DNA from: an uncultured Alistipes sp.
GTDB taxonomy: Bacteria; Bacteroidota; Bacteroidia; Bacteroidales; Rikenellaceae
NCBI GenBank assembly: GCA_947591475.1
Contig: CANQDE010000005.1
Location: forward strand, 151,698-215,697
Length of the DNA stretch: 64,000 nucleotides
Direction: 5' to 3'
Each line of letters begins with the position of its first letter. The first letter of the stretch is position 1. Shown one piece after another: positions 33,210-42,241 of this stretch. The notes below the pieces were generated by a model. That model had not been told where the DNA came from. It searched no databases and was given only the letters and a program-made list of their open reading frames with translations. The position numbers and the translations under genes were made by a program.

Positions 33210-35387
33210 CTACCGGATGAACAATAGTTCGCGGTACTTCGGCAACGGCCAAATCTGGTCATCGACGATCTCCTCCAATTTGTCGACATGGTAACGGATT
33301 TCGTCGAGGAACACGGCCACCGTATCGTGATAGGCGATGGCCTTTCCCCGCTGGTCGTCGATCCGATTGGCCTGCTTGCGGGCTTCGATCATATCGTCCG
33401 TCATCTTCTGAATAGCGGCCGTATGGTTTTGTATCTTCTTAATCAACAGAATATCGGCCGAAGCATTCAATCCCTGCAGCTGCGACATCTTGTACACCTT
33501 GTCTAACAACATCGCCTCGTACTTCGATGCAATCGGTACGATGTGGTTCATCGTCAGGTCGCCCAAAACGCGGCTTTCGATCTGAATCTTCTTGGCATAG
33601 GTCTCCCACTTCACCTCGGCGCGGGCTTCGAGCTCGACCTTCGAGAAGACGCCCAAGTCGGCGAACATCTTCACGGTCGCCTTATCCAAGTAGTGGTCGA
33701 TCATCAACGGCGTGGAGGTCTCGCAATCGAGGCCGCGGCGTGCAGCTTCCGCCTTCCATTCGTCCGAATAGCCATTGCCGTCGAACCGGATCGCCTTGCA
33801 AGCCTTGATTTTCTGTTTCAGCACCTCGTAAATCGCTTTCTCCTTCTTGGCTCCGGCCTCGATTTTGGCATCCACAGCCACCTTGAAATCGCGCAACTCG
33901 GCAGCAACGACCGAATTGAGCACGATCATCGCTTCGGCGCAGTTGTCCGACGAACCGACGGCGCGGAACTCGAAGCGGTTGCCCGTAAAGGCGAACGGCG
34001 AAGTGCGGTTGCGGTCGGTATTGTCGAGCAGGAGGGTCGGGATGTGCGAAATACCGCTCATCTTGAAGACATTCTTGGCATCGAACCGGATGGCATCATC
34101 GCCCCGGCTGGCCTCCAACTTGTCCAATACGGCCGAAACCTGCGAACCGAGGAACGTGGAGATGATGGCGGGAGGCGCCTCGTTGGCTCCCAGACGGTGG
34201 GCGTTCGTCGCACTCATGATGGAGGCTTTCAACAACCCGTTGTTTTTGTAGACCGCCGAGATGACGTTCACCAAGAAGGTGATGAACTGCAAATTCTCCG
34301 ATGCCGTCTTGCCCGGGCCCAGCAGATTGACACCCGTGTCGGTGCCCAACGACCAGTTGTTGTGCTTACCCGAACCGTTGATTCCTTTGAAGGGCTTTTC
34401 GTGCAGCAGCACGCGGAAGTGATGACGGCGGGCGATTTTGTCCATGATGGTCATCAGCAACTGGTTGTGGTCGTTGGCCAAATTCACCTCCTCGTAGACG
34501 GGTGCCAGCTCGAACTGGTTCGGAGCCACCTCGTTATGACGGGTTTTTACAGGGATGCCCAACTTCAGGCTTTCGTATTCGAGGTCTTTCATGAAGGCCA
34601 TCACCCGGGCGGGAATCGCCCCGAAATAGTGATCCTCCAACTGTTGATTCTTCGCCGATTCGTGGCCCATCAGCGTGCGGCCGGTCAAGACTAAATCGGG
34701 ACGAATGGCCCACAAGCTCTCATCGACCAAAAAATACTCCTGCTCCCAACCGAGGTAGGAGAAAACCCGCTGCACGTTCTTGTCGAAGTAGTGGCAAACC
34801 TCCGTAGCGACTTCGTCGACCGCCGTTACGGCACGCAGCAAAGGTACCTTGTAATCGAGCGCCTCGCCCGTATAGGCGATGAATACGGTCGGAATACAGA
34901 GGGTCGTATCGACGATGAACGCCGGCGACGTGGGGTCCCACGCCGAATAGCCGCGCGCTTCGAACGTATTGCGGATGCCGCCGTTCGGGAACGACGAAGC
35001 GTCAGGCTCCTGCTGCACAAGCAATTTTCCGGAAAATTCCTCCAACACGCCGCCCTCTCCGTCGGGCTCGGCGAACGCATCGTGTTTTTCGGCCGTGCCG
35101 CCCGTCAGCGGCTGGAACCAGTGCGTGTAGTGATCGGCGCCATGCTCCAATGCCCACTGGCGCATACCGGCAGCCACGCTGTCGGCCACTTCGCGCGACA
35201 ACGGCGTACGTTTCTCCATCGTCTCCGACAGGAGGGCGTAGGTGCGTTTGTCGAGGTATTTGCGCATGGCGGCATGATTGAATACCTTCTCGCCGAAATA
35301 GTCCGAAGGACGTCCTTCGGGGGCGTTCGGTTCGACCGCAGCGTGATTGATCGCCGCATCGACCATCTTGAACCGTAATAATGACAT
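33210..35387 (-). CDS. glnN: Glutamine synthetase type III
   Basis: A 725-residue GSIII, the large form common in Bacteroidota, which makes glutamine from glutamate and ammonia with ATP. Family markers are the N-terminal DYFGEKVFNHAAMRKYL, HWFQPLTGGTAEKHDAF, YLGWEQEYFLVDE, KTRHNEVAPNQFELAPVYE, the glycine loop FKGINGSGKHNNWSLGTDTGVNLL and NRTSPFAFTGNRFEFRAVGSS. The ATG at 35387 gives the standard length. The minus-strand TACCTTTG at 35483-35490 is the likely promoter. It is transcribed alone, ending at the palindrome with rpsU. Confidence 0.97.
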   Translation of the reverse strand: MSLLRFKMVDAAINHAAVEPNAPEGRPSDYFGEKVFNHAAMRKYLDKRTYALLSETMEKRTPLSREVADSVAAGMRQWALEHGADHYTHWFQPLTGGTAEKHDAFAEPDGEGGVLEEFSGKLLVQQEPDASSFPNGGIRNTFEARGYSAWDPTSPAFIVDTTLCIPTVFIAYTGEALDYKVPLLRAVTAVDEVATEVCHYFDKNVQRVFSYLGWEQEYFLVDESLWAIRPDLVLTGRTLMGHESAKNQQLEDHYFGAIPARVMAFMKDLEYESLKLGIPVKTRHNEVAPNQFELAPVYEEVNLANDHNQLLMTIMDKIARRHHFRVLLHEKPFKGINGSGKHNNWSLGTDTGVNLLGPGKTASENLQFITFLVNVISAVYKNNGLLKASIMSATNAHRLGANEAPPAIISTFLGSQVSAVLDKLEASRGDDAIRFDAKNVFKMSGISHIPTLLLDNTDRNRTSPFAFTGNRFEFRAVGSSDNCAEAMIVLNSVVAAELRDFKVAVDAKIEAGAKKEKAIYEVLKQKIKACKAIRFDGNGYSDEWKAEAARRGLDCETSTPLMIDHYLDKATVKMFADLGVFSKVELEARAEVKWETYAKKIQIESRVLGDLTMNHIVPIASKYEAMLLDKVYKMSQLQGLNASADILLIKKIQNHTAAIQKMTDDMIEARKQANRIDDQRGKAIAYHDTVAVFLDEIRYHVDKLEEIVDDQIWPLPKYRELLFIR

Positions 35388-35482
35388 AAGCTATCTCTGT
35401 TTGAAAAATCGTTCGGGCCGTCGGGTGCCTTTCATCCTCCTTGAAAAATCGGGTCATCGGCACCCTTTTTCGTATCCATCTG

Positions 35483-35490
35483 CAAAGGTA
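35483..35490 (-). promoter_or_regulatory. Promoter -7 element of glnN
   Basis: The minus strand reads TACCTTTG about 95 nt before the ATG. The gap 35388-35887 between glnN and mutA is 500 bp; its middle (about 35500-35720) is strikingly AT-rich compared with the rest of the window and holds no supported gene. Confidence 0.5.
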
Positions 35491-35832
35491 TGTTTTTTCT
35501 CGTAACGTTATTCGCACAAAACACGATTTTTCTGAAAACAGGCGATTTTTTCAACGATTTTCCGAAAATTCGATGCGAAATTTCGAATTTTGCCCTAATT
35601 TTTCGACTGTTATTTTATTAACAGGCTATTTTTACAGCATTTTCTCTAAAAATCGCAATTTTTGTATTTTTCGAAAATCAAAGGCTGTTTTAGCCAAATT
35701 TTCAACTATTCTTCCGATTTCCGCATGAACCGATTGCAGCATTTGGAAACGCCGTCCGACCGACAACCGAACCGACATCGGAACAGCGAAAAAATTCCCG
35801 TCGTTTTCCTATGCCGATTCGTTAATTATTTA

Positions 35833-35840
35833 TAACTTTA
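35833..35840 (+). promoter_or_regulatory. Promoter -7 element of mutAB
   Basis: TAACTTTA is one base from TAnnTTTG and lies 47 nt before the mutA ATG, in AT-rich sequence. Confidence 0.45.
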
Positions 35841-35887
35841 CGTGCTAATTGAAAGATTCATACATACTAATCTCTTATAAAACAGTT

Positions 35888-37735
35888 ATGGCAAACACCA
35901 ACCGCGAAAAGCTGTTCAACGAGTTTCCTCCCGTCCCGACCGAGGCGTGGGAAACCGTCATAACGGCCGATCTGAAGGGTGCCGATTACGAGCGCAAATT
36001 GGTTTGGCGGACCGGCGAAGGATTCAACGTCCGCCCCTACTACCGCGCCGAAAACCTCGACGGCATCCGATTCTTGGGCTCGCAGGCAGGCGAGTTCCCT
36101 TATGTCAGAGGTACGCGCACGAACAACGCATGGCGCATCCACCAAACGGTGGAGGTCGACGACCCCGCCAAAGCCAATGCCGAAGCTCTCGACATCCTCA
36201 ACAAAGGGGTCGATTCGTTGGGCTTCTGCATCCGTAAGGAGAGGCTCACGGCCGAAGAACTCGATACGCTGCTGAAGGGCATCAGCCTTCCGGCCATCGA
36301 CCTTGTATTCAGCGGAAAACACATCGGCCGCGTAGCCGAGACCCTACTGGAAAAACTCGAAAAGGAGCCGATCGACAAAGAGGCGGTGCACATCGCATTC
36401 TGCGTCGATCCACTGGTCAAGAACCTGTCGGCCAAAGGCGACTTCTGCTCGCCCAACGGCGAGAAATGTTTCGCCCGCATCGCTTCGCTGATGGAAAAAT
36501 CGCGCGCTTACAAACACGTGCGCATCGTAACCGTTTCGGCCCAAATTTTCGGGAACGCCGGTTCGACCATCGTCGAGGAGTTGGCATTCGCCCTCTCGGC
36601 CGGTAACGATTACCTCGCCCAACTGACCGACCGAGGCATCGACGCCGAGACGATCGCCCGCAAGCTGCGGTTCTCGTTCTCCGTAACGTCGAACTACTTC
36701 CTCGAAATCGCCAAATTCCGCGCAGCCCGCATGCTGTGGGCCAACATCGTCAAAGGCTACGGCCCGGAGAACTGCGCCTGCAAGATGATGATCCATGCCG
36801 AGACCTCGCGCTGGAACCAGACGGTCTACGACCCCTATGTCAACATGTTGCGCGGCACGACCGAAGCTATGTCGGCCGCCATCGGCGGGGTCTATTCGTT
36901 GGAGGTTACGCCGTTCGACCGTGCGTTCGAGACGCCGACCGAATTTTCGAAACACATCGCCCGCAACGTGGAACTGTTGCTCAAGCACGAAGCCCACTTC
37001 GATCAGGTGGTCGATCCGGCCGGCGGTTCGTACTATGTGGAAAACCTGACGGAATCCATCGCCAACGAAGCGTGGAAACTCTTCCTCGAAATCGAGGAGA
37101 AGGGCGGCTACACGGCAGCTTATCGCTCGGGGTACATCAAGGAGCGCATCGAGGCTTCGGCCGCAGCCAAAGACAAGAACATCGCGACGCGCCGTCAAAT
37201 TCTGCTGGGTGCCAACCAATACCCCAACTTCACGGAGGTCGCACCCGCTGAAATCGACGCGGAGACCGTCGCCCGCACGCAAGGCGAAGGCAATGTCCTG
37301 ACGCCCTATCGCGGAGCGATGGCATTCGAAGCGATGCGTCTGCACGTCGACCGTTCGGGCAAGGAGCCCAAAGCCTTCATGCTGACCTGCGGTAACTTGG
37401 CGATGGCCCGTGCTCGCGCCCAGTTCTCGTGCAATTTCTTCGCCTGCGCCGGCATCCGCGTACAGGACAACACCTATTTCAAGTCGATCGAGGAGGGTGC
37501 GAAAGCCGCGCTGGAATCGAAAGCCGACATCGTGGTGGTCTGCGCATCGGACGACGACTATGCGGAAGCGGCGCCGAAGGTCAAAGAGCTGTTGGGCGGC
37601 AAAGCGATCTTGGTGGTCGCCGGAGCGCCGGCCTGCATGCCCGAATTAGAGGCACAAGGCATCAAGAACTTCATCCATGTGAAGTCGAACGTGCTGGAAA
37701 CCCTGAAGTCGTACCTTAAAGAGCTGGGAATCTGA
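35888..37735 (+). CDS. mutA: Methylmalonyl-CoA mutase small subunit
   Basis: The 615-residue small subunit of heterodimeric methylmalonyl-CoA mutase. It has the family N-terminus ([57 protein letters not shown]), the TIM-barrel segment [11 protein letters not shown] and [18 protein letters not shown]. The C-terminal domain has lost the cobalamin His motif (no DxHxxG), as expected for this structural subunit. With MutB it interconverts succinyl-CoA and methylmalonyl-CoA on the route to propionate. The ATG at 35888 is preferred over an in-frame one at 35849. mutB starts 2 bp later. Confidence 0.96.
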   Translation: MANTNREKLFNEFPPVPTEAWETVITADLKGADYERKLVWRTGEGFNVRPYYRAENLDGIRFLGSQAGEFPYVRGTRTNNAWRIHQTVEVDDPAKANAEALDILNKGVDSLGFCIRKERLTAEELDTLLKGISLPAIDLVFSGKHIGRVAETLLEKLEKEPIDKEAVHIAFCVDPLVKNLSAKGDFCSPNGEKCFARIASLMEKSRAYKHVRIVTVSAQIFGNAGSTIVEELAFALSAGNDYLAQLTDRGIDAETIARKLRFSFSVTSNYFLEIAKFRAARMLWANIVKGYGPENCACKMMIHAETSRWNQTVYDPYVNMLRGTTEAMSAAIGGVYSLEVTPFDRAFETPTEFSKHIARNVELLLKHEAHFDQVVDPAGGSYYVENLTESIANEAWKLFLEIEEKGGYTAAYRSGYIKERIEASAAAKDKNIATRRQILLGANQYPNFTEVAPAEIDAETVARTQGEGNVLTPYRGAMAFEAMRLHVDRSGKEPKAFMLTCGNLAMARARAQFSCNFFACAGIRVQDNTYFKSIEEGAKAALESKADIVVVCASDDDYAEAAPKVKELLGGKAILVVAGAPACMPELEAQGIKNFIHVKSNVLETLKSYLKELGI

Positions 37736-37737
37736 TT

Positions 37738-39873
37738 ATGAGAGCGAAATTCACCGATATAACCTACAAAGGCGCAGCAACGAACTGCTGCGCGACGAAG
37801 GGATGCACCGAAGGCGAGCCTTGGATGACCGCCGAACGCATTCCGGTCAAGGGCCTCTACACGGCCGCCGACCTCGAAGGCATGGAACATCTGAACTATG
37901 CCGCCGGTCTGGCTCCGTTCCTTCGCGGCCCCTATTCGACGATGTACGTGATGCGTCCGTGGACCATCCGCCAATACGCAGGCTTCTCGACCGCCGAGGA
38001 GTCCAATGCGTTCTACCGCCGCAACCTCGCCGCCGGTCAAAAAGGCCTCTCCGTAGCCTTCGACTTGGCGACGCACCGAGGCTATGACGCCGATCATCCG
38101 CGCGTAGTGGGCGATGTCGGCAAGGCCGGCGTATCGATCTGCTCGGTCGAGGATATGAAGGTGCTGTTCAACGGCATTCCGCTCGACAAAATGTCGGTTT
38201 CGATGACCATGAACGGCGCCGTGCTGCCGATTTTGGCCTTCTACATCGTTACGGGACTGGAACAGGGCTGCACGCTCGACCAACTGGCCGGTACGATTCA
38301 GAACGATATTCTGAAAGAGTTCATGGTGCGCAACACCTATATCTATCCGCCCGAATTTTCGATGCGCATCATCGCCGACATCTTCGAGTACACCTCGAAG
38401 AACATGCCCAAGTTCAACTCCATCTCCATCTCCGGCTACCACATGCAGGAGGCAGGCGCGACGGCCGACATCGAGTTGGCCTACACGCTGGCCGACGGTC
38501 TGGAATACCTGCGCGCCGGTATCAATGCGGGCATGTCCATCGACGCTTTCGCACCGCGTCTGTCGTTCTTCTGGGCCATCGGCATGAACCACTTCATGGA
38601 GATCGCCAAAATGCGTGCGGCCCGTATGCTGTGGGCCAAGATCGTCAAGCAGTTCGACCCGAAGAATCCCAAATCGCTCGCCCTGCGTACCCACTCGCAG
38701 ACGTCGGGCTGGTCGCTCACGGAGCAGGATCCGTTCAACAACGTGGCCCGCACGGCCATCGAGGCGATGGGTGCGTCATTGGGCCATACGCAGTCGCTGC
38801 ACACGAACGCCCTCGACGAGGCGATCGCCCTGCCGACCGATTTCTCGGCCCGCATCGCCCGCAACACGCAGATTTACATCCAGGAAGAGACCTCGGTATG
38901 CCGCAGCGTCGATCCGTGGGCAGGTTCCTACTATGTGGAGACGCTGACCAACGAAATCGCGCACAAGGCTTGGGAACACATTCAGGAGGTCGAAAAATTA
39001 GGCGGCATGGCGAAAGCCATCGAGACCGGTATTCCGAAGATGCGTATCGAAGAGTCGGCCGCCCGTACGCAGGCGCGTATCGACTCGGGTGAGCAGAAGA
39101 TCATCGGCGTAAACGAATATCGGCTCGAAAAGGAGGCCCCGATCGACATCTTAGCAGTAGATAATACGGCCGTACGCGAAAGCCAAATCAAACGACTGAA
39201 AGAACTTCGCGCAAATCGCGACGAAGCCGCCGTAAAACAGGCGCTGGCAGCCATCACCGAATGCGTGAAGACCAAGCAGGGCAATCTGCTGGCGCTGGCG
39301 GTCGAAGCGGCCAAAGTCCGCGCGACGTTAGGCGAGATCTCGGATGCCTGCGAAGTGGTCGTCGGACGTTACAAGGCAGTAATTCGTTCCATATCAGGAG
39401 TGTACAGTTCAAGCATGAAACAGGATTCGGATTTCGAACGGGCGAAGGCGCTGTGCGCCGAATTTGCCAAGAAAGAGGGTCGTCAGCCCCGTATCATGAT
39501 CGCCAAATTGGGCCAGGACGGGCACGACCGCGGAGCGAAGGTGGTGGCTACGGGCTATGCGGATGTCGGTTTCGACGTCGACATGGGGCCGTTGTTCCAG
39601 ACACCGGCCGAAGCTGCCAAACAGGCGGTCGAGAACGACGTGCATATCGTCGGCGTGTCGTCGTTAGCGGCAGGACACCTGACGTTGGTACCGCAGATCA
39701 TCGCCGAGCTGAAGAAATTGGGTCGCGAGGATATTATCGTAACCGTGGGCGGCGTCATCCCGCATCAGGACTACGACGAACTCTATCGCGACGGTGCCGC
39801 AGCCATCTTCGGCCCGGGCACGCCGATCGCGAAGTCGGCCATCAAGATGCTCGAGATTCTGATGTCCGAATAA
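37738..39873 (+). CDS. mutB: Methylmalonyl-CoA mutase large (catalytic) subunit
   Basis: The 711-residue catalytic subunit. Substrate-barrel motifs are [61 protein letters not shown] and HMQEAGAT. The C-terminal B12 domain has DGHDRG near residues 594-599, with His596 as the cobalt ligand, and [13 protein letters not shown] after it. It performs the adenosylcobalamin-dependent carbon-skeleton rearrangement. It is co-transcribed with mutA (2-bp gap). No meaB-type chaperone or methylmalonyl-CoA epimerase gene lies nearby. A strong terminator follows at 39898. Confidence 0.98.
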   Translation: MRAKFTDITYKGAATNCCATKGCTEGEPWMTAERIPVKGLYTAADLEGMEHLNYAAGLAPFLRGPYSTMYVMRPWTIRQYAGFSTAEESNAFYRRNLAAGQKGLSVAFDLATHRGYDADHPRVVGDVGKAGVSICSVEDMKVLFNGIPLDKMSVSMTMNGAVLPILAFYIVTGLEQGCTLDQLAGTIQNDILKEFMVRNTYIYPPEFSMRIIADIFEYTSKNMPKFNSISISGYHMQEAGATADIELAYTLADGLEYLRAGINAGMSIDAFAPRLSFFWAIGMNHFMEIAKMRAARMLWAKIVKQFDPKNPKSLALRTHSQTSGWSLTEQDPFNNVARTAIEAMGASLGHTQSLHTNALDEAIALPTDFSARIARNTQIYIQEETSVCRSVDPWAGSYYVETLTNEIAHKAWEHIQEVEKLGGMAKAIETGIPKMRIEESAARTQARIDSGEQKIIGVNEYRLEKEAPIDILAVDNTAVRESQIKRLKELRANRDEAAVKQALAAITECVKTKQGNLLALAVEAAKVRATLGEISDACEVVVGRYKAVIRSISGVYSSSMKQDSDFERAKALCAEFAKKEGRQPRIMIAKLGQDGHDRGAKVVATGYADVGFDVDMGPLFQTPAEAAKQAVENDVHIVGVSSLAAGHLTLVPQIIAELKKLGREDIIVTVGGVIPHQDYDELYRDGAAAIFGPGTPIAKSAIKMLEILMSE

Positions 39874-39897
39874 TCCGGCATCCGTCCGGACGAACGG

Positions 39898-39932
39898 AAA
39901 GCGCGCCGTGCATTGTGCACGGCGCGCTTTTT
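39898..39932. terminator. Terminator after mutB
   Basis: The arms GCGCGCCGTGCA (39901-39912) and TGCACGGCGCGC (39916-39927) are flanked by AAA and TTTTT, so it can act on both strands. The DUF2752 gene converges on it. Confidence 0.85.
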
Positions 39933-39951
39933 ACGGTGAAAAGAACGAAAA

Positions 39952-40335
39952 CTAAATTCCGAAAAGGTTGCGTCCGATCCACCACGTTACGACCAGCACG
40001 AAATAGATCCGCACGACGCAAGGATGCTGTACCCGCTCGCGCCAACGCGCGGCGGTCGTCCGATGATCGAAGGTCGTCCAGGCCACGGCCGCCAAATAAG
40101 GCACCGAAAGAATCATGAACGGATTGAAACGGAACGCCGCAACGAAATGGCCGTGCAGCAGATGATAAAACGCCCGCTGACTTCCGCATGCCGGACAGCT
40201 CCAACCGGTCAGCCAGTGAAAGAGGCATCGGGGCATCCACGCAGTATGCTCGGGATCGAAACGGTAATAGAACCATCCGACCGCGAACAAACCGATGCCC
40301 GCCAAAAGGAGCAAGAATGAAACTTTAATCCGCAA
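39952..40335 (-). CDS. DUF2752 family membrane protein
   Basis: A 127-residue small membrane protein with the DUF2752 hallmark CPACGSQRAFYHLLHGHFVAAFRFNP, preceded by W-T-G-W. It has two to three membrane helices (about 5-22, 70-88, 108-124). The function is unknown; the conserved CxxC could bind metal or form a disulfide. It follows a CD225-type gene after 4 bp, a pairing often seen in Bacteroidota, so both probably act together in the membrane. Confidence 0.85.
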   Translation of the reverse strand: MRIKVSFLLLLAGIGLFAVGWFYYRFDPEHTAWMPRCLFHWLTGWSCPACGSQRAFYHLLHGHFVAAFRFNPFMILSVPYLAAVAWTTFDHRTTAARWRERVQHPCVVRIYFVLVVTWWIGRNLFGI

Positions 40336-40339
40336 ACGA

Positions 40340-40621
40340 TTAAAAATCCATCGAGGAGAGGGCCGGGATCAAGGCAAAAAACAAAACAGCGAGATAGATC
40401 AGCACAAGGCCGACGAAAACCGCAGCAGAAACGATCGCCCACGTGCGGGCTTTCCGTGCAGCATCTTCCGCTTCGTCGTAATGACCGCGCGCCCATTCGG
40501 AATCGACCTTCGAGGCATACACGATGGAGACGATGCCGAAAGGAAGGCAGCACAATACGGTAGTTAAAATCGCCCAAACGAGACAGTTATCGGGTTTGCG
40601 GCGGTTCGTGATCTCTTCCAT
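40340..40621 (-). CDS. CD225/dispanin family small membrane protein
   Basis: A 93-residue protein with the CD225 (interferon-induced transmembrane-like) pattern: PDNCLVWAILTTVLCCLPFGIVSIVYASKVDSEWARGHYDEAEDAARKARTWAIVSAAV. It has an intramembrane helix with CC, the conserved YASKV region, and a second helix at about 63-87. The biochemical role in bacteria is unknown. It has a consensus promoter and precedes the DUF2752 gene by 4 bp. Confidence 0.87.
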   Translation of the reverse strand: MEEITNRRKPDNCLVWAILTTVLCCLPFGIVSIVYASKVDSEWARGHYDEAEDAARKARTWAIVSAAVFVGLVLIYLAVLFFALIPALSSMDF

Positions 40622-40649
40622 GAATCGAAAATTTAACAGACTTACCGAA

Positions 40650-40680
40650 CAAAAATACGCAAAATAGTCATCTCTGCAAA
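40650..40680 (-). promoter_or_regulatory. Consensus promoter of the CD225-DUF2752 pair
   Basis: On the minus strand TTTG (40677-40680), a 19-nt spacer, then TATTTTTG (40650-40657), 28 nt before the ATG at 40621. Confidence 0.7.
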
Positions 40681-40742
40681 TTTTCCGCCGATATTTTCAA
40701 CCGCGACCCCTATCATTCGTATCCGAACGGAAAGAGAAAAGC

Positions 40743-40778
40743 GGGCTCGGCTTCACGGAAATCCGTGAAGCCGAGCCC
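40743..40778. terminator. Terminator of the efflux operon
   Basis: Perfect 17-bp arms (40743-40759 and 40762-40778; inner part GGCTTCACGGA/TCCGTGAAGCC) with a 2-nt loop. The minus strand continues GCTTTTCTCTTT, fitting termination of the efflux operon that ends at 40862. Confidence 0.8.
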
Positions 40779-40861
40779 TTCTTCATTCCTGCCGATTCAG
40801 AAGCGGTCGATCGTCTCGATGCCGCCCTGCGCAGCGACGCCCCGTCTCATGGCAAGGATCG

Positions 40862-42241
40862 TTATTTACGCTCCGCCGCCGCCTCATCGCGCCCGCCGCC
40901 GAGCGCCTGATAGAGCGTTATGACGCCTTGAATCTCATCGAAGCGGTCGGAAATCTGCGACAACCGAGCCGAAAGCAGCGACTGGCGAGCGGTCAATACC
41001 TCGAGATAGGTCGTCGGAGAGTGGCGCATCAACAGTTCGGTACTCTCCTCGGCCCGTTCCAAGGCTTCGATCTGCTGCTGGCGAAGCGATCCCTTCGCAC
41101 GGGCCGACTGGCACTGCATCAACGCATCGTTCACCTCGGCACCGGCATTGAGCAACGCCTGCTGGAAGCCCAATTTGGCCGCTTCCTGCTCCGCCTTGGC
41201 GATCTTCACCTGCGCACGACCGGCGCGTGCATTGAAAATCGGCAGAACCAGCGAACCGGCCGCCGAAAGGAGCAATTTGCCCGGATTGACGATCATCGCA
41301 CCGGCGCTGTTCGTCCATCCGGCCGTACCGCTCAACGTGATCTTCGGATAAAGCGCCGACCGGGCCGAAGCCGTTGCATAGTAGGCCGAAGTCAAGGCGA
41401 GTTCGGCCGCCCGCACGTCAGGCCGGTTGGCGAGCAGCTGCACCGGAACCCCGACGAGCAACTCCTCGGGCAACTGCTGCGATTCGAGTCGACCGCGCAC
41501 GACGGTATGCGGCGTCTCGCCCAAAAGCGAAGTCAACGTATTCTCCATCTCACGGATGGAATACTCCAGATCGTGCAGCGAGGCGTCGATGGCCAGACTG
41601 TTGGCTTCGTATTGGGCGACACCGGCTTCGTTCGCCATGCCGGCCTCCTTCAAAGCCCGCATCGTGCGAACGCTTTCACGCCATTTGTCGGCCGTTTCGA
41701 CACTCACCGCATACTGGCTGTCGAGCATCAACAACGTATAATACAAGTTGGCGATGTTGGCGATCAACTGCGTCTTTACGGCCTGCTCATACTCCTGACT
41801 TTGAGCGTAAAGCGCCTTGGCCCGACGTTTCGCATTGGTCAGACCGTTGAAGATGTCGATCTCCCAGCTGGCCGTCAAAGGAATGTTGTAAGTTTTCGAC
41901 GTATTCTTGTTGTCGAAACTGCTGATGGCGCCCTGCGGAGCGAAGTTGAACATCGGCAGATAAGCCAACCGAGCTGACGAAAGGGTCGCCTTGGCCTCTT
42001 CCACGCGAAGCTGGGCCGCCAACAGGTCGGTGTTGTTCGCCAATCCCAACTGAATCAACTGCTGCAACTGCGGATCGGTGAATACCTCCTGCCACGTCAG
42101 ATCGGCGAGCGAGGCCGTATCTGTCGTTTCGATATCGCCGAAGAGACCGTCGGTGCGAATATCTTCGGGACGGCTGTAGGGCTTATAGATGCCGCAAGCG
42201 GTAAAAAGCGCTGCAGCGCACACAATCATGATCTTTTTCAT
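40862..42241 (-). CDS. RND efflux outer membrane lipoprotein (NodT/OprM/TolC-like)
   Basis: A 459-residue outer-membrane channel of tripartite efflux pumps. It has a signal peptide with lipobox (LFTAC, Cys16) and two repeated TolC-type coiled-coil halves (LTWQEVFTDPQLQQLIQLGLANNTDLLAAQLRVEEAKATLSSARLAYLP; LLANRPDVRAAELALTSAYYATASARSALYPKITLSGTAG). It forms a trimeric duct with the adaptor and pump encoded just upstream. The start overlaps the pump gene by 4 bp (ATGA). Substrates are unknown. Confidence 0.95.
   Translation of the reverse strand: MKKIMIVCAAALFTACGIYKPYSRPEDIRTDGLFGDIETTDTASLADLTWQEVFTDPQLQQLIQLGLANNTDLLAAQLRVEEAKATLSSARLAYLPMFNFAPQGAISSFDNKNTSKTYNIPLTASWEIDIFNGLTNAKRRAKALYAQSQEYEQAVKTQLIANIANLYYTLLMLDSQYAVSVETADKWRESVRTMRALKEAGMANEAGVAQYEANSLAIDASLHDLEYSIREMENTLTSLLGETPHTVVRGRLESQQLPEELLVGVPVQLLANRPDVRAAELALTSAYYATASARSALYPKITLSGTAGWTNSAGAMIVNPGKLLLSAAGSLVLPIFNARAGRAQVKIAKAEQEAAKLGFQQALLNAGAEVNDALMQCQSARAKGSLRQQQIEALERAEESTELLMRHSPTTYLEVLTARQSLLSARLSQISDRFDEIQGVITLYQALGGGRDEAAAERK

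Noticed and set aside
35441..35728. A 95-codon frame in the AT-rich island before mutA
   Set aside because: Rich in Phe, Asn, Ser and Ile as expected from AT-rich noncoding DNA; its start overlaps the glnN promoter; no domain.
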